DNA of 64,000 bases from Mycobacterium sp. E3198 (GTDB taxonomy: Bacteria; Actinomycetota; Actinomycetes; Mycobacteriales; Mycobacteriaceae). Within the stretch, counting starts at the first letter, position 1. The number at the start of each line of letters is the position of its first letter. The stretch covers positions 42,371-106,370 of the forward strand of contig NZ_LZIS01000092.1 of NCBI RefSeq assembly GCF_001667015.1, read 5' to 3'. Positions 48,363-57,010 of the stretch are shown here, piece after piece. The position numbers were made by a program, and so were the translations under genes. The notes under the pieces were generated by a model that saw only the letters and a list, made by a program, of their open reading frames with translations, was not told where the DNA came from and did not search any database.

Positions 48363-48673
48363 GGTGCGCGCCTCCGCAGGATCGCGTCGCTTTCCCGCAG
48401 CCGACGCTCCGAATCGCGACACAGTTCACGGGACCGATCGACCTGCTCCCGCGCGCGCTGCACGGACGTCGCGACGGAAAGCCGCAGCGCGGTCGCCTCG
48501 GCGGAATCGGCCGGAGCGGGTCCGAAGCCTCGCCTGAGGGACTCGCGGAGCACGGCCGTCCGCTGAGCGGTCCGGGCCCGATGGGCCTTCTGGCGGCATG
48601 CCGGCGAGCAGTAAATCGCGTCCGACCGGGCCGAGAAGTTGGCGCCGCACATCAAGCACATGGTGGTGGCCAT
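48347..48673 (-). CDS. Small zinc-ribbon-like protein with helical C-terminus
   Basis: A 108-residue protein. The N-terminus has CLMC...YCSPACRQKAHRAR, i.e. CxxC then CxxxC, which can bind zinc (FCS/TRASH-like knuckle). The rest is a long charged helix (VQRAREQVDRSRELCRDSER), possibly coiled coil. Start at 48673 (MATTMCLMCG) follows GTAACGTAACGGGT. It overlaps the PAS-ANTAR gene by 16 bases, so they are probably one unit. It resembles small proteins that accompany regulators but the exact family is not identified. Confidence 0.75.
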   Translation of the reverse strand: MATTMCLMCGANFSARSDAIYCSPACRQKAHRARTAQRTAVLRESLRRGFGPAPADSAEATALRLSVATSVQRAREQVDRSRELCRDSERRLRESDAILRRRAPWLGN

Positions 48674-48676
48674 ACC

Positions 48677-48706
48677 CGTTACGTTACAGCTATACACAAT
48701 CGTTAC
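48677..48706 (-). promoter_or_regulatory. CGTTAC repeat cluster upstream of the zinc-ribbon/PAS-ANTAR genes
   Basis: CGTTAC occurs three times (48677-48682, 48682-48687, 48701-48706), the first two overlapping by one base and the third two helical turns away from the second. A TATAGC lies between on the minus strand. Direct repeats just before the ATG at 48673 suggest a regulator-binding site or promoter element. Confidence 0.45.
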
Positions 48707-48735
48707 GGCTAACCTCGGCAAACGGCGTCGCTACC

Positions 48736-49827
48736 TCACCCGCCGGGGCCGGCGCCGGCGGCGGCGGCGGTTCGGGTGACGACCGGCCGCGGATGACCCG
48801 CGCTGAGCAAGGTCCGTCGCAGCGTCTGCGCGACGGCGTCCGCCCGGGTGCTCGGCACCAGCGCGATGACGCAGCCGCCGAAGCCGCCGCCGGTCATCCG
48901 GGCGCCGAAAGCCCCCGCCCGTACCGCGGTGTCGGCGATCAGATCGATGTGTTCGGTGGTGATGGCGAAGTCGTCGCGCATCGAGACGTGCGAGGCCGTC
49001 ATGATCCGGCCGGCTTCGACGAAGTCCGAATCCCCCGCTGCCGCAACGAAATCCAATACTCTGCCGTTCTCGTTGAGAACATGGCGGGCGCGGCGGGCGT
49101 CGATCGGGTTGTTGATCGCGTCCAACTCCGCCCGCCCGCGATCCCAGACCTCCCGCAACGACGACGCCCCCAGCGCGGCGGCCGCCCGCTCGCACGACGC
49201 GCGCCGGGCCGCATACTCGCCGCCGACGTGACGGTGGCGCGCCCGGGAGTCGATCAGCAGCAACACCACACCGTGCGGGTCGGGATCGAAGGCCACCGGC
49301 GCGACCGTGACGTCGCGGAAGTCGATCAGCAGGGCGGTCGACGCCTCGCCGAAAAGCGAGGCCAGCTGGTCAAGCAATCCCGTTGGCGCGCCGACATACT
49401 CGTTCTCGGCGCGCTGGGCCAGCCGCGCCTGCTCGATGCGGTCGATATCGATGCCGGCGGCCGACGCGATCGCGCCCAGCACCGCGCATTCCAGCGCCGC
49501 CGAGGACGACAGCCCGGACCCCATCTCCACGTCGCTGGTGATCCACATCGAGCCGCCCGGCACCGGGTGACCCGCCTGGCGCAGCGCCCACACCACCCCG
49601 GCCACATAGGCGGCCCAGTCGGTCACCTGACCGGGAGCGGTGGCCAGTGGAAAGCGCACCGCGCCGTCCGCGCGCTGGCTGCCCACGGTGATGGCGTCGC
49701 CGCCGTCCGGGGTGAACGTCACCACCGTGCGCTGCGGCAGCGCGATCGGGAGGGCGAACCCGAGGTTGTAGTCGGTGTGCTCACCGATCAGGTTGACCCG
49801 CCCGGGGGCGGCGTAGCGGACCGTCAT
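48736..49827 (-). CDS. galK: Galactokinase
   Basis: A 363-residue GHMP kinase, the length of H37Rv GalK. The galactokinase signature [13 protein letters not shown] (about 9-21), ATP loop [11 protein letters not shown] (about 104-114) and [12 protein letters not shown] (about 321-332) are intact. It phosphorylates galactose for the Leloir pathway. The ATG overlaps the galT stop by 4 bases, so the pair is translationally coupled. Confidence 0.95.
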   Translation of the reverse strand: MTVRYAAPGRVNLIGEHTDYNLGFALPIALPQRTVVTFTPDGGDAITVGSQRADGAVRFPLATAPGQVTDWAAYVAGVVWALRQAGHPVPGGSMWITSDVEMGSGLSSSAALECAVLGAIASAAGIDIDRIEQARLAQRAENEYVGAPTGLLDQLASLFGEASTALLIDFRDVTVAPVAFDPDPHGVVLLLIDSRARHRHVGGEYAARRASCERAAAALGASSLREVWDRGRAELDAINNPIDARRARHVLNENGRVLDFVAAAGDSDFVEAGRIMTASHVSMRDDFAITTEHIDLIADTAVRAGAFGARMTGGGFGGCVIALVPSTRADAVAQTLRRTLLSAGHPRPVVTRTAAAAGAGPGG

Positions 49828-50906
49828 GCCAGTTCCCGCAACCGCCGCGCCACGGCTTCGGGTGTGACGTCGCTGATGAACGCGTCCATCGCCGATTCGG
49901 AGGCCGCCAGGTACTTGAGCTTGGTTGCGCTGCGCCGGATCGACATCAACTCGATGTGGAAGTAGCCGTCGTCCTGGGCTTGCGTGTCGGCGAACTGGTG
50001 CAGCGCGGAAATGTAGGGCAGCGGAGCCGAATACATCCGGTCGAAACGCCCCAGCACGTCGAGGTAGACGCACGCCAACCCGTCCAGCTCGTCGTCGTCG
50101 AGTTCAACCAGGTTGTGCACGAACCTGTTCGGGTAGATGTGCACCTCGACCGGCCAGCGCGCCGCGAACGGCACGAACGCCGTGAACAGCTCGGTGCGCG
50201 CGACGATCCGAGCGCCGTCGGCGACCTCGGCCGCCAGCAGATCGGCAAACAGGTTGCCGCCGTGGCGTATTCGGTGTTCGCGAGCCTGGGCCAGCATGGC
50301 GGCGGCGCGCGGCGTCAGGAAGGGATAGCCGTAGATCTGACCGTGCGGATGGGTCAACGTCACCCCGATCTCCTCGCCGCGGTTCTCGAAGCAGAACACC
50401 TGCTCGACGCCCGGGGTGGCCATCAGGTCGGCGGTGCGGTGCCGCCAGGCCTCGACGACCAGCCGGGCATGCGCCGGTTGCAGCGCCGCGAACGACCCGG
50501 CGTGGTCGCTGGAGAAACAGATCACCTCGCAGCGGCCGTGTCCGGGCGCGGTGACGAACCCGGCGTCGGCGGGCACCGACACCGGCCGACCCGCACCCGC
50601 CAGGCTCGGGAAGCGGTTCTCGAACACGACGACGTCGTAGTCCGCGGCCGGCACCTCGCTGGTCAGACCGGTCGGGCCCGGGCACAGCGGGCACTGATCG
50701 GCGGGGGGCTTGTAGGTGCGGTCCTGGCGCAGCGCCGCGACGATCACCCACTGCCCCGTCGAGAAGTCGAAACGCAATTGCGACTGGTCCGGGTCACGCC
50801 GCGGCAGCGGCCTGCGATCTTCGACCGGCGCCGGGCGGTGGCCCGGCAGCGCGAAAAACAGGAGGTCACGGCCGTCGGCCAGCTTTGCCCGCGTCGGCGT
50901 CGTCAC
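49824..50906 (-). CDS. galT: Galactose-1-phosphate uridylyltransferase, full length
   Basis: A ~360-residue GalT. The zinc/nucleotide region includes CPLCPGPTG and [11 protein letters not shown], and the active-site [10 protein letters not shown] carries the nucleophilic histidine; [12 protein letters not shown] ends the fold. The GTG start at 50906 gives [16 protein letters not shown]; the frame is open upstream but overlaps a divergent gene. In H37Rv this gene is split into galTa and galTb; here a single uninterrupted frame exists. Confidence 0.92.
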   Translation of the reverse strand: MTTPTRAKLADGRDLLFFALPGHRPAPVEDRRPLPRRDPDQSQLRFDFSTGQWVIVAALRQDRTYKPPADQCPLCPGPTGLTSEVPAADYDVVVFENRFPSLAGAGRPVSVPADAGFVTAPGHGRCEVICFSSDHAGSFAALQPAHARLVVEAWRHRTADLMATPGVEQVFCFENRGEEIGVTLTHPHGQIYGYPFLTPRAAAMLAQAREHRIRHGGNLFADLLAAEVADGARIVARTELFTAFVPFAARWPVEVHIYPNRFVHNLVELDDDELDGLACVYLDVLGRFDRMYSAPLPYISALHQFADTQAQDDGYFHIELMSIRRSATKLKYLAASESAMDAFISDVTPEAVARRLRELA

Positions 50907-50951
50907 GAGGTCGAAGACTAGCTTGGCCCGCGCGGCGCGGTTCGGGTAACC

Positions 50952-53198
50952 ATGGGGTGTCCCCCGAGAGGTCAGGAGATCACCGTTCTCTACGAAAGAG
51001 CCCGAAATTGGTGGATCGGGTCGGATCCCGGCCTGCTGCGGCTGCGGATGGCGACGCGAACGACGGCCGCGCTGGGCTGTTCGCTGCTGATCATGTACCT
51101 GGTGACGACGGCGACGGGACAGCCCCTGACGGTCGCCCTGCTCGGCGTCGTCATCACGATGGTCGCGTCGCGATCCGTCAACGAGCCGGACCTTCGCCGG
51201 CAGCGCATCACCATGGCAATGCTGCCGTTGCCCGCCGCAGCGTCCATCACCGCCGCCGCGCTGCTGGCTCCCTACACCATCGCCAGCGACGCCGTCTTCG
51301 TCGCCGTCGTCTTCACCGCCGTCTACATCCGCCGCTTCGGCGCGCGCGGCAGGGCGCTGGGCATGGTCGCGTTCATGTCCTATTTCTTCACTTTGTATCT
51401 GCGCGCGAGGATTTCGGAGTTGCCCTGGCTGATCGGGGCGGTGGTGGTCGGAACGCTGTGCACGTTCGTCATGAGCACCTACGTCCTGCCCGACCGGCCG
51501 GAACGCGTGCTGCGCGCTACCGTCCGGGCGTTGCGGGCCCGGATGGCCATCGTCGTCGACACCACCGCCGAGGCGGTGTCCACCGGCCGCCTCGACGAGC
51601 GACGTCGGCGCCGCATGCGCGCCCGCACCATCCGGCTCAACGAGACCGCCCTGATGGTGCAGGGTCAGATCGAGGACAAGGCCGATCCGGCCATGCTGTG
51701 GCCCGGCGTCAGCAGCGAACAGCTGGCCCCCTGGCTGTTCGACGCCGAGTTGGCCATCGAATGGGTCGCCACCGCGGGCCGGCGAGCGGCCGCGCTGTCC
51801 GCCGGCTTGCCGCCGGCCACCCGCGCCGAACTGGTCGCGGCGCTCAACCAGCTGGCGCGGGCGATCCGCACGGCGCAGGCCGGCGGCCTCAGCCGAGCCG
51901 CCGAACGCGCGCAACGGATCCTGGACCGGCAGGCTCCCACGGCCGCACCGGACGACGATCCCGGGGAGGCCGCCGTGCGCCGCCTTTCCCTGGCGATCAT
52001 CAACGCGGCGACGGCGACCGCGGAGGTCCGCGCGATCGTCGAGGGCGCGGCCGCCGGCAAAGCCGGTGCCCTGCGGCCCGACGAGGGCGCGCCGCCGCCC
52101 GCGCCGGAAGCTGCGGCCACGGACGAGCCCGCCGACGAAGGCCTGCGGCCCACCACCCGACAGGCAATCCAGGTGACCGTCGCCGCGTCGCTGGCCATCG
52201 TCACCGGTGAGTTGGTGTCGCCGGCGCGCTGGTATTGGGCGGTGATCGCGGCGTTCGTGATCTTCGCGGGCACCAACTCCTGGGGCGAAACCCTGACCAA
52301 GGGGTGGCAGCGGCTGCTGGGCACCATTCTGGGCGTGCCCTGCGGCGTGCTGGTGGCCACGCTGTTCGCCGGGGACACCCGCGCCGCGCTGGTCGCGATC
52401 TTCGTGTGCCTGTTCTGCGCCTTCTATTTCATGACCGTCACCTACAGCCTGATGACCTTCTGGATCACCACGATGCTGGCGCTGCTGTACGGCCTGCTGG
52501 GCCAATTCTCGTTCGGTGTGCTGATGCTGCGGATCGAAGAAACCGCGATCGGTGCCGTCATCGGCGTGGCCGTGGCAATCCTGGTGTTGCCCACCAACAC
52601 TCGGACCACCATCCGCAACGACACCCGCGCCTTCCTGACGGCCTTGTCGGCGCTGATCGAGATCTCCACGGCCACCATGTTCGGCACCGAGCAGACGGGG
52701 AGCCCGACCGAACAGGCTCGCGAGCTCGACCGGGCGCTGCAGCAGTTCCGGATCAGCGCCAAGCCGCTGTTGGCCGGGGTGGCCGGGCTCGCCGGCCGGC
52801 GAAACATCCGGCGCGGTCTGCGAATATTCGCGGCCTGCGATCGTTACGGACGAAGCTTGGCCCGCAGCGCCGAGCAATACCGGGGCGCCGCCGGCTGCTC
52901 GCCGGCGCTGGCCGACGCGTTCACGTCGGCCGCCGCGCAGACGCAGCGGAACATCGAGGCGCTGAAGGCGGCCATCGGCGGCGCCCACGCACCGACGATC
53001 GTGTCGGTGACCGACGACCTCGACTCCGCCGAAACCCTGGCCCGACAGCAGGACGGCCAAGACGGACCGCGCCCCGACACCCGACGGTTCCTCACCGCGG
53101 TGCACTCGCTTCGCCAGATCGAGCGGGCCATCACCACGGCCGCCACCAACCTCGGTGCCCGCGACAGCCCGAGGGTGCCCAGCCCGGTCGCGAGCTGA
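50952..53198 (+). CDS. FUSC-family integral membrane protein
   Basis: A 748-residue protein with two membrane blocks, about residues 36-180 and 400-560, joined by a soluble Ala/Arg-rich helical region, and a helical C-terminal domain of ~180 residues. This duplicated arrangement and the segment RWYWAVIAAFVIFAGTNSWG are typical of FUSC/aromatic acid exporter-like proteins. The start is uncertain: ATG 50952 is used, 45 bases from divergent galT. Likely an efflux component for small acidic or aromatic compounds; substrate unknown. Confidence 0.83.
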   Translation: MGCPPRGQEITVLYERARNWWIGSDPGLLRLRMATRTTAALGCSLLIMYLVTTATGQPLTVALLGVVITMVASRSVNEPDLRRQRITMAMLPLPAAASITAAALLAPYTIASDAVFVAVVFTAVYIRRFGARGRALGMVAFMSYFFTLYLRARISELPWLIGAVVVGTLCTFVMSTYVLPDRPERVLRATVRALRARMAIVVDTTAEAVSTGRLDERRRRRMRARTIRLNETALMVQGQIEDKADPAMLWPGVSSEQLAPWLFDAELAIEWVATAGRRAAALSAGLPPATRAELVAALNQLARAIRTAQAGGLSRAAERAQRILDRQAPTAAPDDDPGEAAVRRLSLAIINAATATAEVRAIVEGAAAGKAGALRPDEGAPPPAPEAAATDEPADEGLRPTTRQAIQVTVAASLAIVTGELVSPARWYWAVIAAFVIFAGTNSWGETLTKGWQRLLGTILGVPCGVLVATLFAGDTRAALVAIFVCLFCAFYFMTVTYSLMTFWITTMLALLYGLLGQFSFGVLMLRIEETAIGAVIGVAVAILVLPTNTRTTIRNDTRAFLTALSALIEISTATMFGTEQTGSPTEQARELDRALQQFRISAKPLLAGVAGLAGRRNIRRGLRIFAACDRYGRSLARSAEQYRGAAGCSPALADAFTSAAAQTQRNIEALKAAIGGAHAPTIVSVTDDLDSAETLARQQDGQDGPRPDTRRFLTAVHSLRQIERAITTAATNLGARDSPRVPSPVAS

Positions 53199-53201
53199 AT
53201 C

Positions 53202-53771
53202 TCACGCATCGCCGACGTGCCCCTGGCCCAGCGCCCGGCGAGCCGAGTCTCGAGTGCGCTCGGCGTTGGCCAGCACCCGGTCCCGCGCTCGTGGCCACCA
53301 CCAGATTTCGACGGCAAAGAGCGCGACGATCACCCACGACACGGCGGCGACCCGGGACGTCGCAACGAAGCTGTCAAGCACGGCAAGTACCAGCGCGGCC
53401 ACTGCGCCTATCAGCACAATCCGCTGATAGCGGCGAGAAAGGGCCGCGGCGTCCCGCAGCGCGCCGGCGTACTCGATGGCGGCCGGCGCGAGTCGGACCT
53501 CGGCGACAGCGTGGCCCCGGCGGGCCGCGGAACTTACCGCGACACGCTCGTCGGCGCTGAGATCGGTTGCTGCGGGCCACGCCTTGCCCATCCGCCGCGC
53601 CATCATGACTCCGTTGAAGAGGCTGATGACCACGAATACCACCGGTGCGCTCAGCGGCACTCCCGACTCCGCAAATGCCAAGGCCGCCAGGAGAACACCG
53701 GCCGGGACCCCCAGGCACACCGCACGGAACACGGGACCACCGCGCCACACCCATGCCGGGATCAGAAGCAC
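53202..53771 (-). CDS. Small membrane protein of unknown function
   Basis: A 189-residue protein with four predicted spans: a pair near residues 14-60 (AVCLGVPAGVLLAALAFAE; VVFVVISLFNGVM) and a pair near 117-155 (IVLIGAVAALVLAVLDSFV; VSWVIVALFAVEIWW). A charged loop lies between and an Arg-rich helix at the C-terminus. Its stop lies 3 bases from the convergent FUSC stop. No family recognised. Confidence 0.7.
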   Translation of the reverse strand: MLLIPAWVWRGGPVFRAVCLGVPAGVLLAALAFAESGVPLSAPVVFVVISLFNGVMMARRMGKAWPAATDLSADERVAVSSAARRGHAVAEVRLAPAAIEYAGALRDAAALSRRYQRIVLIGAVAALVLAVLDSFVATSRVAAVSWVIVALFAVEIWWWPRARDRVLANAERTRDSARRALGQGHVGDA

Positions 53772-53801
53772 GTTGCGATTATCGCGCCACTTCCGGGGTG
53801 C

Positions 53802-54194
53802 TCACGACGCCGCCCGCATTTTCCCGAGGATGTCGGCCAACCGGATAACGGCCAGCATCAGCATCCCTTGCACCTCGGGCTTTTGGTCGGGCGGAAGGTT
53901 GTTGACGTCGTTTTGGACGGTGGTGGCCTGCTGCTGCAGGGCCGCTAGCCGCCGATTGCGCTCCGCCGGGGCGAGACCGTTCCATTGGTCGTCCAGCTCG
54001 GAGGTCTGCCGCAGCAATTCCTGTACCTGCGACCGGGCGTCGGTGGGCGGGGCCGGCGGTGGCTGCAGCGGATGGAACTGGCTCGGCGCGGATCGGACCG
54101 TCACCTCGGCGTGGGCGGGAATCCCGATCAGGACCGCGGCGCCCAACAGGGCTGCCTCGATAATGGCCGTGATTCTTGTTGGGCCGAATCGCAT
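53802..54194 (-). CDS. Small secreted helical protein
   Basis: A 130-residue exported protein. Signal peptide at about 1-29 (ITAIIEAALLGAAVLIGIPAHA), a Pro-rich linker (PLQPPPAPPTD) and a helical domain rich in Gln/Leu (QVQELLRQTSELDDQWNGL; LAALQQQATTVQNDVNNL). No cysteines in the mature part. It follows the Cys-rich secreted-protein gene by 15 bases on the same strand, so probably co-transcribed. Similar small secreted proteins recur in mycobacteria; function unknown. Confidence 0.75.
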   Translation of the reverse strand: MRFGPTRITAIIEAALLGAAVLIGIPAHAEVTVRSAPSQFHPLQPPPAPPTDARSQVQELLRQTSELDDQWNGLAPAERNRRLAALQQQATTVQNDVNNLPPDQKPEVQGMLMLAVIRLADILGKMRAAS

Positions 54195-54209
54195 TTGGTC
54201 TTCTCCGTG

Positions 54210-54581
54210 CTAGGGCGCGAACGCGCAGATGAACCCGAGCGCTCGCTCGCATTCCTCCCGCGTCCGGAAGATGGGCGGTGGTGGCGGCGGCGGAGGTCCC
54301 TCGACGATGTTGTCGGGGCAACCGCCGTAATACCCGGGCGGGCACTGCTCGTGGTAGACGTGGCACACATTCAGGTCCCACCCCGTCGCCCTCAACCCGG
54401 GCCACACGTAATCGCCGGGGCACCAGCGCATTCCGGGGCCGTGGTAGCACCCCGTCCGCGACGAGCAGTGGTCGTCGTCGGCGCGGGCGGTCGCAGCGGC
54501 CGGCCCCGCGCCAACCGCCGCGACCCCGCCCGCGAGCACGGCGCTCGCGACCACCCACTTCAGGGCGTCGGTGGCGTACAT
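54210..54581 (-). CDS. Small secreted cysteine-rich protein
   Basis: A 123-residue exported protein. Signal peptide at about 1-34 (WVVASAVLAGGVAAVGAGPAAA, cleaved before ADDDHC). The mature part holds eight cysteines, consistent with four disulfides, a Gly/Pro/Trp-rich core (CPGDYVWPGLRATGWDLNVC) and a run of eight prolines before the final CER...FICAF segment. First of a two-gene set with the helical secreted protein; divergent from the P450. Function unknown. Confidence 0.77.
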   Translation of the reverse strand: MYATDALKWVVASAVLAGGVAAVGAGPAAATARADDDHCSSRTGCYHGPGMRWCPGDYVWPGLRATGWDLNVCHVYHEQCPPGYYGGCPDNIVEGPPPPPPPPIFRTREECERALGFICAFAP

Positions 54582-54690
54582 GCCCCCAGGGTGACGCAGA
54601 CCGCTTGCCGGATCTTCGCCGAATCCTTGCGAAATTCTTGCGTTCGTCGGATCACCGCGACATCGGCGCGTGCGCGGCTACCATCTGCCC

Positions 54691-55932
54691 ATGGGCATCC
54701 CGAACCTCCCGCCGGGGTTCGACTTCACCGACCCCGACATCTACGCCCACCGGCTGCCGGTGCGGGAGCTGGCCGAGCTGCGCGCGACGGCCCCGATCTG
54801 GTGGAACGAGCAGCCCCCCGGCCAGGGCGGGTTCGGCGACGGCGGCTACTGGGTGGTGAGCAAGCACCGCGACGTCCGCGAGGTGTCGCTGCGCAGCGAT
54901 GTCTTCTCGTCGGCCAAGAAGTCCATCGTGCCGCGCTATCGGGAAGACGTGGCCGCCGGGCAGATCGAGGCGGGCCGCGCGTCGATGATCATGATGGACG
55001 ATCCCGAACACAGCCGGCTGCGCAAGATCGTCTCGCGAGCCTTCACGCCGCGCGCGGTCGAGCGACTGCGCGCCGACCTCGGCGAGCGCGCGGCGCGCAT
55101 CGCCGCCGAGGCCGCCACCGCGGGGTCGGGCGACTTCGTCCGGCAGGTGGCCTGCGAGCTCCCGCTGCAGGCCGTCGCGCGCCTGCTCGGGGTGCCCGAG
55201 GAGGACCACGAGAAGCTGTTCGACTGGTCCAACAAGATGATCGGTAGCGACGACCCGGAGTTCGCCGAATACGACTCGCTGACGGCCGCGGGCGAGTTGA
55301 TGTGGTACGCCATGCAATTGGCGGCCCGCAAGGCCGAAGATCCCGGTGATGACATCGTCACCGCGCTCGTCCAGGCCGACGCCGAGGGCCAGCGCCTCTC
55401 CGATGCCGAATTCGGCATGTTCGTGGTGACGCTGGGCATTGCGGGGAACGAGACGACGCGCAATTCGATCACCCAGGGGATGATGGCCTTCGCGGAACAC
55501 CCCGAGCAATGGGAGCTGTTCAAGGCGCGGCGACCCAAGACCGCGGCGGACGAGATCATCCGCTGGGCCACCCCGATCACCGCGTTCCAGCGCACCGCGC
55601 TGCAAGACACCGAGCTCGGCGGCGTATCGATCGGGAAGGGCCAGCGGGTGGTGATGTTCTACCGCTCGGCCAACTTCGACGAAGAGGTCTTCGACGACCC
55701 GCACGCCTTCGACATCTTGCGCAGCCCGAACCCACATCTCGGGTTCGGCGGCACCGGCGCGCATTACTGCATCGGCGCCAACTTGGCGCGCATGACGATC
55801 GACGTGATGTTCAACGCGATCGCCGACCACCTCCCCGACCTGGCGTCGAGGGGAGAGCCCGAGCGGCTGCGGTCGTCGTTCATCAACGGCATCAAGCACT
55901 GGCAGGTCGAGTACCGGGGCGCCGCCGGGTAG
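54691..55932 (+). CDS. Cytochrome P450, CYP125-like (sterol side-chain hydroxylase family)
   Basis: A 413-residue P450. N-terminus PNLPPGFDFTDPDIYAHRLP is the CYP125 signature; I-helix IAGNETTRNSI, ExxR in EIIRWATP region and heme loop FGGTGAHYCIGANLAR with the Cys thiolate are all present. CYP125A1 of M. tuberculosis oxidises C26/27 of cholesterol; many residues match, but this locus is not the cholesterol regulon, so it is probably a paralogue. The start at 54691 gives MGIPNLPPGF; an upstream ATG at 54670 is possible. Confidence 0.88.
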   Translation: MGIPNLPPGFDFTDPDIYAHRLPVRELAELRATAPIWWNEQPPGQGGFGDGGYWVVSKHRDVREVSLRSDVFSSAKKSIVPRYREDVAAGQIEAGRASMIMMDDPEHSRLRKIVSRAFTPRAVERLRADLGERAARIAAEAATAGSGDFVRQVACELPLQAVARLLGVPEEDHEKLFDWSNKMIGSDDPEFAEYDSLTAAGELMWYAMQLAARKAEDPGDDIVTALVQADAEGQRLSDAEFGMFVVTLGIAGNETTRNSITQGMMAFAEHPEQWELFKARRPKTAADEIIRWATPITAFQRTALQDTELGGVSIGKGQRVVMFYRSANFDEEVFDDPHAFDILRSPNPHLGFGGTGAHYCIGANLARMTIDVMFNAIADHLPDLASRGEPERLRSSFINGIKHWQVEYRGAAG

Positions 55933-55970
55933 CTCACTGATCCCCGCTCGTCGCCAGGCGTATCGGACCA

Positions 55971-56021
55971 CATATGTATATCTGCGCATATATGCATTAG
56001 GGTTGGGTATACGAAACCCAA
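55971..56021 (+). promoter_or_regulatory. Palindromic AT-rich operator region before the SRPBCC gene
   Basis: An AT-rich patch in GC-rich DNA. It contains CATATG (55971-55976), the perfect 10-base palindrome GCATATATGC (55986-55995), and the inverted repeat TTGGGT (56003-56008) / ACCCAA (56016-56021) with a 7-base spacer. This resembles operators of dimeric repressors such as ArsR-type proteins, but no such regulator is adjacent. Confidence 0.5.
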
Positions 56022-56044
56022 TGACGAAAGGTGGAGGTGAGGAA

Positions 56045-56545
56045 TTGTTCGATTTCAGCGAATCGGTAGTGATAGCGGCGCCGCACGAGCAGGTGTGGAG
56101 CGTGCTCAGCGACATCGACGGCTGGTGGTTGGCTTCCAACCACGAGCACGAGGGCCTCGAGCACTTGGATTCGTTGCCGCCGACGCAGGTGGGTGCGCGG
56201 CTGCGGATACGGGAGAAGATCGGCGGGATCCCCGGGGTCGCCGAGGGGACGATCACGGCCGTGGACCCGGGCACCGCTGTGACCTGGGAAGCCGACGCTT
56301 TGTATCGCTGGTTCGGCATCCCGCTGCGCGTCGGCGAGGGTGTCACGTGGCGGGCCGAGCCAGCCGGCGAGGCGAAAACGCGGGTCAGCGCCCGGGTGTG
56401 GGCCAGATTCCCGGAACACCTGGTGGGCCGCGTCGCCGCCTTCGCGTTCGTGCATCTACTCAACGGCATCGAAAAGGATCGCGAACACGCCAGAACCGAG
56501 CTGCGTTACCTGAAAAGCGTCATCGAAGACCCGCCGACGGCCTAG
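56045..56545 (+). CDS. SRPBCC-family (START/polyketide cyclase-like) protein
   Basis: A 166-residue helix-grip-fold protein. N-terminal strand FDFSESVVIAAPHEQVWSVL and the C-terminal helix HLVGRVAAFAFVHLLNGIEK line the family's hydrophobic pocket. The start is taken as TTG 56045 because GGTGGAGGTGAGG sits 2 bases upstream; ATG 56021 (adding 8 residues) overlaps an inverted repeat and has no ribosome-binding site. Family members bind lipids or aromatic ligands. Its stop shares a CTAG with the convergent merR-type gene. Confidence 0.78.
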   Translation: MFDFSESVVIAAPHEQVWSVLSDIDGWWLASNHEHEGLEHLDSLPPTQVGARLRIREKIGGIPGVAEGTITAVDPGTAVTWEADALYRWFGIPLRVGEGVTWRAEPAGEAKTRVSARVWARFPEHLVGRVAAFAFVHLLNGIEKDREHARTELRYLKSVIEDPPTA

Positions 56546-56949
56546 CCGGGGCACCGAAGCCGTTCCAGCACAGCGCATTCCGATCCGGGGCCGCCGGAAC
56601 AGTCGTCCTTCGCGGCCTCGATCAGCCCGGCGATGCTGGTTTCGAGTGCACGCAGCTCCGCCAGTTTCGCGTGCACCGCCGCCAGGTGGGTCTCGGCCAA
56701 GTCACGCGCCTCCAGGCAGGAGCGGTCGTCGTCCCGGGCCAGCTCGACGAGGCTTCGGACCTGCTCGACGGGGAAGCCGAAGTCACGGCAGCGCCGGATG
56801 AAGGTCAGCCGTCGCACGTCGTCGCCGTCGTAGCGACGCTGACCGCCCACCCGCCTCGGGTGTGGCAGCAGACCGATCTGTTCGTAGTAGCGGATCGTGG
56901 GGGCGGTCGTTCCCGTTCTGTCGGCGAGCTCGCTGATTTTGAGAGCCAT
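56542..56949 (-). CDS. MerR-family metal/thiol-responsive regulator
   Basis: A 135-residue MerR regulator. The HTH (MALKISELADRTGTTAPTIR, RRYDGDDVRRLTFIRRCRD) is followed by a dimerisation helix and a C-terminal CSGGPGSEC loop. A further cysteine (RSCLEARDLAETHL) starts the long helix, so the three-cysteine layout resembles mercury-sensing MerR (Cys82, Cys117, Cys126). Divergent from the CCPF gene over 61 bases containing a dyad. Metal identity cannot be settled from sequence. Confidence 0.85.
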   Translation of the reverse strand: MALKISELADRTGTTAPTIRYYEQIGLLPHPRRVGGQRRYDGDDVRRLTFIRRCRDFGFPVEQVRSLVELARDDDRSCLEARDLAETHLAAVHAKLAELRALETSIAGLIEAAKDDCSGGPGSECAVLERLRCPG

Positions 56950-56971
56950 ATCCCCATGGTCGCGCTCGCGC

Positions 56972-56999
56972 GCTTGACCCTCAACCCGCTTGAAGTACC
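56972..56999 (+). promoter_or_regulatory. Divergent promoter/operator between merR-type gene and CCPF gene
   Basis: TTGACC (56974-56979) is followed by the short dyad TCAA (56981-56984) CCCGC TTGA (56990-56993) and GTACCA. MerR-family operators are dyads sitting in an over-long promoter spacer between divergent genes, which this resembles. Matches are partial, so the exact box is tentative. Confidence 0.45.
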
Positions 57000-57010
57000 A
57001 CGCTGGAGTC

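Noticed and set aside
50907..53105. Very long upstream extension of the galT frame across the FUSC gene
   Set aside because: The extension has low-complexity composition and is antisense to a membrane-protein gene; GalT homology begins only near 50906.
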